NCBI GenBank assembly: GCA_963781035.1
Contig: CAWAEN010000015.1
Location: 248,001-312,000, forward strand
Source of the DNA: SZUA-35 sp963781035
GTDB lineage: Bacteria; Actinomycetota; Acidimicrobiia; Acidimicrobiales; SZUA-35
Length of the DNA stretch: 64,000 nucleotides
Direction: 5' to 3'
Of this stretch, positions 55,095 to 62,232 are shown piece by piece (within the stretch, counting starts at the first letter, position 1; every line of letters starts with the position of its first letter). A program made the translations under genes and the position numbers. The notes below the pieces were generated by a model. It was not told where the DNA came from. It saw only the letters and a list, made by a program, of their open reading frames with translations, and ran no database searches.

Positions 55095-55978
55095 CGGCCG
55101 GAAGCGAGCCTGTTGGCCTTGGCCACGAGGTCGGGAGCGTCGATCCAGTCGGCGAACTCGCCGAGGCCTTCGGACGGTCCGATCCAGCGGAGTTCGTCCA
55201 CCGAGTCCACGGTCGGCGCTTCGAGGTCCAAGGTGGCCAGCGTCTTGAAGAGCAGCGCGTCTGCCATGTTGTCGGCGAGTGTCTGAGCCAGCTTCGCGCC
55301 GCTACGAACCGTGATGTCCCACTGGCCGGCCGACAACGGGATGTTCTCGATGTGGCCGTAGCGGGCCAGAACGGTCGCCGCCGACTTCGCACCCCAACCG
55401 GGGAGGCCGGGAAACCCGTCCGCCGCGTCACCGACGAGGCCGAGCCAATCGGCGATCGATTCCGGCCGCACCCCGTACTTCTCGACGACATCATCGACGT
55501 CGTAGATCTTCTCCTTGCGGCGATCGAACTGCAGGATCCGGCCCGCCCGGACAACCTGAGCGAGGTCCTTGTCCGGCGTACAGATCAGCACCTTCTCGAC
55601 GCGGTCGTCGGCGGCAGCCAGAACCGCTGCGGCTGCCAGCGCATCATCGGCCTCGTGCACCGTCATCGCAAACGTCGCAATACCCAATGCCCGAAGCCCA
55701 TCCTCCAACCACGGGAACTGCGCCAGGATCAGGGGATCCATGCCCTCGCCCGTCTTGTATGCGGGATACAGCTCGTTGCGGAACGACTCGACCACGTGAT
55801 CTGTGGCCACGCCGACATGGGTGGCGCCGTCGTCGAGCATGGCGAGCATGTTGCGCAACACAGCCCGAGTCGCCCCGACCTCGCGACCATCGGCCGTTTC
55901 GTGGCCGGGCCGGCCGAAGAACTGCCGGAAGAGTTCGTAGGTTCCGTCGACGAGATGCACGATCACGCCCGCCATCAT
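55091..55978 (-). CDS. 5'-3' exonuclease (flap endonuclease-like, ExoIX/DNA pol I N-terminal type)
   Basis: 295 residues, intact. VIVHLVDGTYELFRQFFGRP, GEGMDPLILAQFPWLEDGLR, LGIATFAMTVHEADDALAAA, LICTPDKDLAQVVRAGRILQ and IADWLGLVGDAADGFPGLPG with GAKSAATVLARYG, the helix-hairpin-helix. The acidic metal-binding residues of the FEN fold are kept (DGTYE, EADDAL, TPDKD, VGDAADG). Processes flaps or RNA primers; a free-standing copy is in addition to any in DNA polymerase I. Two ATG codons lie at its start. Confidence 0.9.
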   Translation of the reverse strand: MMAGVIVHLVDGTYELFRQFFGRPGHETADGREVGATRAVLRNMLAMLDDGATHVGVATDHVVESFRNELYPAYKTGEGMDPLILAQFPWLEDGLRALGIATFAMTVHEADDALAAAAVLAAADDRVEKVLICTPDKDLAQVVRAGRILQFDRRKEKIYDVDDVVEKYGVRPESIADWLGLVGDAADGFPGLPGWGAKSAATVLARYGHIENIPLSAGQWDITVRSGAKLAQTLADNMADALLFKTLATLDLEAPTVDSVDELRWIGPSEGLGEFADWIDAPDLVAKANRLASGR

Positions 55979-56056
55979 GCCCGACGAGGTCGCGTGCCGT
56001 CGCCGGCAGCCGGGCTCGACCTACCGAACAGCTCCGATGACGGCTAGAACTGTTGG

Positions 56057-56836
56057 ATGCTCTGTGTTCTGTCTCCGGCGAAATCGCTCGACTACGAGTC
56101 GAAGCTGGCCACCAAGAAGTTCAGCCAACCACGCATGCTCGATCGTGCAGCAGAACTGGTCGACGTCATGGCGAAGAAGACACCGGACGACCTCGCATCG
56201 ATGATGGGTATCAGCCAGGAGTTGGCCGAACTCAATGTCGAGCGGTTCCGCGACTGGACCGCCCCGTTCGATCGGACCAACGCCCGTCCGGCAATCCTCG
56301 CCTTCAGCGGCGACGTCTACATGGGCATGGACGCACCCCATCGGTTCGGCGAACGCGACTTCACCAGGGCACAGAAGACCATCCGCATCCTGTCCGGGCT
56401 GTACGGCGTACTCCGCCCGCTGGATCTCATGCAGCCGTACCGGCTCGAGATGGGCAGCAAGGTCGAGACCACTCGGGGAGCGGACCTCTATTCGTACTGG
56501 GGCGACGCGATCACCGACCAACTGAACGAGGACATCGCCGCCTCCCCCGGCCCCGATGTCCTGATCAACCTGGCGTCCAACGAGTACTTCGGTTCCGTCC
56601 AGCCCAAGCGGATCGAAGCCCGGATCGTGACCCCGAAGTTCCTCGACGAGAAGAACGGCGACCTGAAGATCATCAGCTTCTTCGCCAAACGGGCGCGAGG
56701 CTCGATGGCGGCATGGTTGGTCCTGAATCGTGTCGACACGATCAAGGGCATCAGGGAGTTCGATGCCGACGGCTATCGATTCGATCCCGAGCGCTCGAGC
56801 TCTCGGGAGCCGGTCTTCGTTCGCCGCAACTCATGA
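56057..56836 (+). CDS. yaaA: YaaA family peroxide stress protein
   Basis: 259 residues, intact. LCVLSPAKSLDYESKLATKK opens the DUF328 family. LAELNVERFRDWTAPFDRTN, LAFSGDVYMGMDAPHRFGER, LSGLYGVLRPLDLMQPYRLE and MGSKVETTRGADLYSYWGDA are all signature segments, as are VLINLASNEYFGSVQPKRIE and RGSMAAWLVLNRV. In E. coli, YaaA lowers intracellular iron during H2O2 stress. TAGAACT is five bases from the ATG. Confidence 0.95.
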   Translation: MLCVLSPAKSLDYESKLATKKFSQPRMLDRAAELVDVMAKKTPDDLASMMGISQELAELNVERFRDWTAPFDRTNARPAILAFSGDVYMGMDAPHRFGERDFTRAQKTIRILSGLYGVLRPLDLMQPYRLEMGSKVETTRGADLYSYWGDAITDQLNEDIAASPGPDVLINLASNEYFGSVQPKRIEARIVTPKFLDEKNGDLKIISFFAKRARGSMAAWLVLNRVDTIKGIREFDADGYRFDPERSSSREPVFVRRNS

Positions 56837-56882
56837 CCTCGCGACTTCTTCGCCCCTCGGACGTCAACCAGTCGTGGAGACC

Positions 56883-57936
56883 ATGCGCGAGGACGACGAA
56901 GGACTGACCCCCGGCGAAGAGAAGCTTCTCCCGGAGTGGGGAGTGGCCGCCGACGACCAGATCATTGCGCTGGGCCTGCTCGTGGTTGCGGTGTTCCTGG
57001 CGATCTTCGGCTGGAACACACTCACGGGAGACGACTCGGACGCGCAGGTCGACACCGCAGCCGTCATCGTTGCGCCGATTGCAGACGGTGGCGCTGATCT
57101 TCCGGCGCTGAACTCAGCGGCACCCGTCACCACCATCGACGACGCAGACGGCGAAGCCGTGGCAAACACTCCATCGACGACCACGGCTCCGACCACCATC
57201 GCGTCGACCCCCGACCTCGACCCCAGACGTCGCCACTGCCGTCGCATCGTTCGAGTCGGCCTCGAGTGCCGTCAACGGGTCAACGGCCGTCCTCATCGGT
57301 TTCGTCGGGACCGAAGCAGACAAGGCTGCGGCCGGCGACGCCGCAGCCGCGGTGCCGGGTATCACCGGCGTCGACAATCAGCTGATTGCCGTGGGTCCGG
57401 AAGTCCTGTCCGCCCTGGAAGCGTCGGACGTCGTCGGCGCCGATGTCCAGATGGACGGGACGACGGCCACCGTACGCGGCGAAGTCCCGAGCGAGGCTGC
57501 TCGTACGGCCGCGCTCGAGGCTGCACTCGCAGTACCCGGTGTCACCGCCATCATCGATGAGCTGACCATGCCCGCCCCCGAGGTCACGATTCAGGAGCTG
57601 AATGCCCTTTTCGAACTCGAACCCATCCAGTTCGCATCCGGGTCGGCCGAGATCCTCGCTGACAGCTTCGGCACCCTCGACCGAGCGGCTGCCGTTCTCG
57701 CCGACAACGACGCTGCCATCGACGTGCAGGGATACACCGACGTCAGCGGACCAGAACTCACGAACCTCACGCTCAGCCAGGCTCGGGCCGATGCCGTCCT
57801 CGAGTACCTCGTGAGCAAGGGTGTCGCCGCCGAGAACCTGACCTCCACCGGATACGGCGAGACCACGGAGTTCGGCGAGGGCCAGAGCGCCGAGGCGCTG
57901 GCGAAGAATCGACGAGTTCGCTTCGAGCTCATCTGA
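56883..57936 (+). CDS. OmpA-family protein with BON-like repeats and membrane anchor, one frameshift
   Basis: About 350 residues. One membrane anchor (IIALGLLVVAVFLAIFGWNT) near residue 30, a Thr/Ala-rich linker (TPSTTTAPTTIASTPDLDP), an indel near 57220, then two BON-like units (AGDAAAAVPGITGVDNQLIA; RTAALEAALAVPGVTAIIDE), and a C-terminal OmpA peptidoglycan-binding domain: PIQFASGSAEILADSFGTLD, IDVQGYTDVSGPELTNLTLS with LSQARADAVLEYLVSKGV and AKNRRVRFELI. The arrangement resembles ArfA of mycobacteria (Rv0899). ATG at 56883 has TGGAG close upstream. Confidence 0.87.
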
Positions 57937-57938
57937 TC

Positions 57939-57989
57939 GTCCGATCGGATCGCTCGCCGCACCCCTCCGTGGTGTCGATCCGATCGGAC
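57939..57989. terminator. first of two hairpins after the OmpA-family gene
   Basis: GTCCGATCGGATCG (57939-57952) pairs perfectly with CGATCCGATCGGAC (57976-57989); 14 bp stem, 23-base loop. Confidence 0.6.
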
Positions 57990-57994
57990 AGCAT

Positions 57995-58045
57995 CGACGA
58001 GCCCGGTTCAGGATCCCCCCCCCCTCCTCCGAACCGGGCTCGTCG
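57995..58045. terminator. second of two hairpins after the OmpA-family gene
   Basis: CGACGAGCCCGGTTC (57995-58009) pairs perfectly with GAACCGGGCTCGTCG (58031-58045). The 21-base loop contains ten C in a row (58015-58024). It ends two bases before the promoter hexamer of the next gene. Confidence 0.6.
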
Positions 58046-58047
58046 CC

Positions 58048-58053
58048 TACATT
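58048..58053 (+). promoter_or_regulatory. -10 hexamer for the PPOX gene
   Basis: TACATT, six bases before the ATG at 58060, directly after the hairpin ending at 58045. Confidence 0.55.
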
Positions 58054-58059
58054 GCCGAT

Positions 58060-58554
58060 ATGGCTCCACACGTGGCAACGACCGAAAACGTCGACCGGCA
58101 TGGGCTCCTGGATTTCATTCGACCTCGGCACCAGTGGGTGCTGGGCACGGTCAAGAAGAGCGGTTGGCCCCAGCTGTCGCCGGTGACGGGAGGTGTCACC
58201 GCGGACGGCAGCCTCACGATCGCCACCTATCCCGATCGAGACAAGTGCCACAACATCCGTCGCAACTCGAACGTGACGGTCTGTGTGCTGAGCGACCACT
58301 TCGGCGGTGCCTGGGTGCAGGTCGACGGCTCCGCCCACGTCATCGACATGCCTGACGCTCTGGAGTCGCTGGTCGACTACTACCGGGCGGTGTCCGGCGA
58401 GCATCCCAACTGGGACGAGTATCGCGATGCGATGGCTCGCCAGGGCAAGTCGCTGATCAGCATCGAGCCGACCGCATGGGGACCGGTGGCCACCGGAGGG
58501 TTTCCCGCCAGCGTCGCGTCGATGATGCGCTTCGCCGACCCAGACGCGGAATGA
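58060..58554 (+). CDS. PPOX class F420-dependent oxidoreductase-like protein
   Basis: 164 residues, intact. LLDFIRPRHQWVLGTVKKSG, WPQLSPVTGGVTADGSLTIA, TYPDRDKCHNIRRNSNVTVC and VSGEHPNWDEYRDAMARQGK are those of the F420-type split-barrel flavoproteins (TIGR03618-like), in which K-x-x-N-I-R-R contacts the cofactor phosphate. Whether F420 or FMN is used cannot be fixed. Different from the Nim-type split-barrel protein at 46578. Confidence 0.85.
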   Translation: MAPHVATTENVDRHGLLDFIRPRHQWVLGTVKKSGWPQLSPVTGGVTADGSLTIATYPDRDKCHNIRRNSNVTVCVLSDHFGGAWVQVDGSAHVIDMPDALESLVDYYRAVSGEHPNWDEYRDAMARQGKSLISIEPTAWGPVATGGFPASVASMMRFADPDAE

Positions 58555-58572
58555 GAGCCGGCCCTGCCCTTG

Positions 58573-59984
58573 TCAGCTGAGGATTTGTGGTCGGCGAGGC
58601 TCGACCGGCACCTGCTCTTCGAGCGTGGCTGCGAGGTCGAGCAGGTCGAGGTCCCCGTGGTGGCGCCCGATCAGCTGGACACCAACCGGCATGCCCCCAC
58701 GATCGAATCCGGCCGGGAGCGAGAGCGCCGGCACCCCGAGAGCAGTGATTCGACAACACGACCGCATCCAGTCGATGTAGCGCTCGCACGCGACCCCGTC
58801 GACCTCCATCGGGAATTCCGTATCGACGTCGAAGGGTGACATCTGTGTCACCGGGGCGAGCAGGAGGTCGACGTCGTTGAAGAAGTCGACGCCGCTTCGC
58901 CACAGTTGTCCCAGTTGTCGATGGGCGGCGGCGACGTCGGCACTGCTCATCGCTCGACCTCGGGCGAATTCTTCCTGAATGGTCGGCTTCGTCTCGATCA
59001 GCTGCTCATCGAGGTAGCCGAACTTGCCGTTGGCAAAGAGGAAGGACCGGATCGCGGCGAAGCACTCATCGGCGTCGGTGAAGTCGGGCTCTGCCTCGAC
59101 GATCTCCCACCCAAGTGCTGCGACGTCGGCCACGAACCTGGCAACGACGTCAGCCACGGAGCCTCCACGGGGAGTCCGCCGAGCGAGGGGCTGAAGGCGA
59201 CTCTCGGCACCGACCGACGCTCCGACTCCGATCGTTCGGGAGAGACCACCACCCCTCGGTTGAGCGGGTCTCGTGTCTCCGGTGCGCCGATGACGCTCAG
59301 CAGGAGACGGAGGTCGGCAACGGTGCGACCCATCGCTCCCTCCACCCCGAACGTGGCCCGGTCCATCCCCGGGGCGACCGACGGAACGAGCCCAGCACTG
59401 GCCCGGAAACCAACGACGTTGTTCCACGCTGCCGGGTTTCGCAGCGATCCGCCCATGTCACTGCCGTCGGCGATCGACACCATGCCGGACGTCAACGCGG
59501 CCGCGGCACCGCCAGACGAGCCCCCGGCGGAGCGGTGGCTGTCCCACGGATTCCGGGTGATGCCGTAGACGGGGTTGAACGTGTGCGAGCCGGCGCCGAA
59601 CTCGGGGGTGTTCGTCTTGCCGACAGCAACGGCACCGGCAGCCTTGACCCTCGAGACCAACAGGCTGTCGGCTTCGGGTCGGTGATCGGCGTAGAGCGGC
59701 GAACCGTACGTCGTGACGAAGTCAGCGGTGTCGGTCAGGTCCTTGTGGGCTGTCACCAGCCCCGCCAACGGTCCGAGCACAACGCCTGCGGCTCGTTGCT
59801 CGTCGATCGCAGCCGCGGTCGCCTGAGCCCGCTCACGGTCCATCGCAACGACTGCATTCACCACCGGATTGACGGCATCGATCCGCTCGAGGTGAGCGTC
59901 GAGCATCTCGCGGGCGGATACCTCCGAGGATGCCAACAGCCGGCGTTGATCGATGGCTGTCAGGTCGCAGATATCGGTGGGCAC
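58573..59984 (-). CDS. amidase signature family protein, one frameshift
   Basis: About 470 residues. Amidase signature enzymes hydrolyse amides with a Ser-cisSer-Lys triad. Seen: AGLVTAHKDLTDTADFVTTY with the Lys, GKTNTPEFGAGSHTFNPVYG, RNPWDSHRSAGGSSGGAAAA with the cis-Ser, and IADGSDMGGSLRNPAAWNNV with the nucleophilic Ser. After an indel near 59165: DFFNDVDLLLAPVTQMSPFD and GVPALSLPAGFDRGGMPVGV with QLIGRHHGDLDLL. The GTG start lies seven bases after the cydB stop. Its first 85 codons are duplicated at 61923-62192 (see findings). Confidence 0.9.
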
Positions 59985-60022
59985 GTCCCATCATCGACCG
60001 AGGTCACGCAACCTGGCAAGGC
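59715..60022. repeat. 308-bp direct repeat, copy 1
   Basis: Covers the last codons of cydB, the spacer and the first 90 or so codons of the amidase. It matches 61923-62230 over 308 bases with 12 mismatches by my count and no gap. Confidence 0.9.
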
Positions 60023-61037
60023 TGGAATCGTGCCGAACCTCGCTGGATGACAGATCGCCCTGATTCGTCAGACGAAACATCCACGCCAGGGCCGGGATGA
60101 CCGTGACACCCGCCAGCAGGAACGCAATAATCAGTGCCCACAACGAGGCATCAGCTCCGGCGGCATCAGCGATCTCCACCTCGTCGACGAGCAGCCACGG
60201 ATACTGACCCACTCCCCATCCGAGCACAATGGCCACGACCGCGAGCGCTGCCGGAATACGGGCCGCCTCAGCCCGGCCTGATCGGAGCAGCCACATCGCA
60301 GCCAGTCCCCCGCCGGCGCTGAGCACGACCAGTGGCGCCCCCCAGGTTTCGAGACCGTCGGAAAGTGTCTTGGCATCGGACTCGAGCACCACGACGCCAA
60401 CCAACGAGACGACCCCGAGCACAACGCCGGTGATCAGCGCCCGGTTCGTGAAGGAACGAACGAGTTCAGGTTCGCCGTCCCTTTCGGCATCGGCAGCGAG
60501 GAATACGGCAGCGAGCCAGGCGCAGGTACCGACGGCGAGCACCCCGCCGAGCACCGACGTCGGACCGAGCCACACGGTCCATGGGTCCACCGACCCGTCG
60601 ATGGGCACCCGGCCGGAAGCGATCGCTCCGGCCGCAGCCCCGAAGAAGAACGGGGTGATGACCGATGAGGACGCGAACAGCACGCCGAAGAATCGGGCCT
60701 GTCCGAACGTCGAGGACGATTTGCGGAAGACGAACGCACCACCGCGAAAGATGATGCCGACCCCGGCCAGAACGAAGGGGACGAACAACGCAGTCATGAT
60801 CGAGGCGAATGCGGATGGGAAGGCGGTCCACAGGAACACGAGAACGAAGATCAGCCACACATGGTTCGCTTCCCACACGGGGCCGATGCTGCGATCGATG
60901 CGTTTCCTGGCGGCGGCTCCCCGTTCGGAGTTGCCGGCGAGCAAGTCCCAGATGCCGGAGCCGAAGTCAGCGCCACCGAACACGGCATAGGCGAGTACAC
61001 CGAGCCAGATGATCGACGCAACCAGATCGGCGGCCAT
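59991..61037 (-). CDS. cydB: cytochrome bd ubiquinol oxidase subunit II
   Basis: 348 residues, intact. The subunit pairs with CydA in the membrane to oxidise quinol and reduce O2. About nine membrane segments: the first, LVASIIWLGVLAYAVFGGAD, with GADFGSGIWDLLAGN the family motif, then EANHVWLIFVLVFLWTAFPS and ITPFFFGAAAGAIASG, and later GQYPWLLV. The C-terminus LARLRDLGR falls inside the 308-bp repeat, so the end of the protein may not be original. The ATG at 61037 is preferred to a TTG one codon earlier. It follows the truncated cydA by six bases. Confidence 0.93.
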   Translation of the reverse strand: MAADLVASIIWLGVLAYAVFGGADFGSGIWDLLAGNSERGAAARKRIDRSIGPVWEANHVWLIFVLVFLWTAFPSAFASIMTALFVPFVLAGVGIIFRGGAFVFRKSSSTFGQARFFGVLFASSSVITPFFFGAAAGAIASGRVPIDGSVDPWTVWLGPTSVLGGVLAVGTCAWLAAVFLAADAERDGEPELVRSFTNRALITGVVLGVVSLVGVVVLESDAKTLSDGLETWGAPLVVLSAGGGLAAMWLLRSGRAEAARIPAALAVVAIVLGWGVGQYPWLLVDEVEIADAAGADASLWALIIAFLLAGVTVIPALAWMFRLTNQGDLSSSEVRHDSSLARLRDLGR

Positions 61038-61043
61038 CAAGCG

Positions 61044-61922
61044 TCAACCTGGTCTGGGAGCTCGAGCGGGATCGGACCGTATGGCGTTCCTGTGTCCTCG
61101 CCGCTGACGCCACCTGACCGACATTGACCGCAGGACAACGACTGCCGAACCGGCCAGACCTCCGTAGACGGCGATCAGACCGACGAAGAGCCAGCCGATC
61201 CCCTGCCTCGGGGTGACGGCATCGCTGACGAGGAGCACCTGCTGAGCGATCCACGGCTGGCGCCCGACCTCGGTGGTGGTCCAGCCGGCCTCGAGTGCCA
61301 GCACGGCCGCCGGTCCGGACAATGCCGCTGCCCACAGGAACCATCGGCCCGGCGGCAGGACGCCACGTTTCCACCGCCACCAACCGCCGACGGCGGCGAA
61401 GAGCAGCATCAACACACCCAAACCCACCATGAGCTGGAACGAGATGTGGACGACGTTGGCCGGAGGACGGAACTCCTCCGGGGTGGCGTCGAGCCCCTCG
61501 ATTCGACTGTCGGGATCGAAGTCCTGCAACAGCGATGTGAGGCGAGGGATCTCGATGGCGAATCGCTTCTCACCATCGATCAAGACACCACCGAGCGTCA
61601 TCGGCGCACCGTCGGTCGTCGATTCGAGGAGTTCCATCGCCGCGAACTGGTCGGCTGTGACGTTGCGACATTCCGCGCCGCGAGGTCACCGGTGATCAGC
61701 TGGACGGGCACCGCGATCGCACCGACTGCGAATCCGATCGCCAGCCCCATCCGGTGCAGTCGATCGGTACGGCCCCGCAACATGCCGACGGCGTACACAG
61801 ACGCAACCAGGAACCCTGTGACCACGTAGGTGGCGGGAAGCATGTGGAGGAACTGCGGTACGACCGCGCCATTGAACATCGCACCCCACGGCGACACATC
61901 GACGACCTCGCCGCGGGCCAGC
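61044..61922 (-). pseudogene. cydA: cytochrome bd ubiquinol oxidase subunit I, N-terminal third missing
   Basis: Only the middle and C-terminal part of CydA is present, about 292 residues of the usual 450-480. It begins at VVDVSPWGAMFNGAVVPQFL, goes through MLPATYVVTGFLVASVYAVG, and ends with the conserved VHISFQLMVGLGVLMLLF (the haem b ligand Met region) and EAGWTTTEVGRQPWIAQQVL. The first four membrane segments and the early haem-ligand His are absent; the sequence upstream of 61923 is a copy of the amidase gene's 5' end in another frame. One further indel lies near 61668. Either the gene is broken by a rearrangement or the assembly is wrong here. Confidence 0.85.
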
Positions 61923-62230
61923 GACGAAGTCAGCGGTGTCGGTCAGGTCCTTGTGGGCTGTCACCAGCCCCGCCAACGCTCCGAGCGCACCGCCTGCGGC
62001 TCGTTGCTCGTCGATCGCAGCTGCGGTCGCCTGAGCCCGCTCACGGTCCATCGCAACGACTGCATTCACCACTGGGTTGACGGCATCGATCCGCTCGAGG
62101 TGAGCGTCGAGCATCTCGCGAGCGGACACCTCCGAGGATGCCAACAGCCGGCGTTGATCGATGGCTGTCAGGTCGCAGATGTCGGTGGGCACGTCCCATC
62201 ATCGACTGAGGTGGCGCAACCTGGCAAGGC
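61923..62230. repeat. 308-bp direct repeat, copy 2 (amidase 5' fragment)
   Basis: Carries a GTG start and about 90 amidase codons (CDLTAIDQRRLLASSEVSAR, KDLTDTADFV) and then stops matching, running into cydA one base out of frame. Three residues differ from copy 1 (AGGALGAL against AGVVLGPL); the other nine changes are silent or outside the frame. Its upstream end lies three bases from the ABC exporter stop codon. Confidence 0.9.
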
Positions 62231-62232
62231 GA

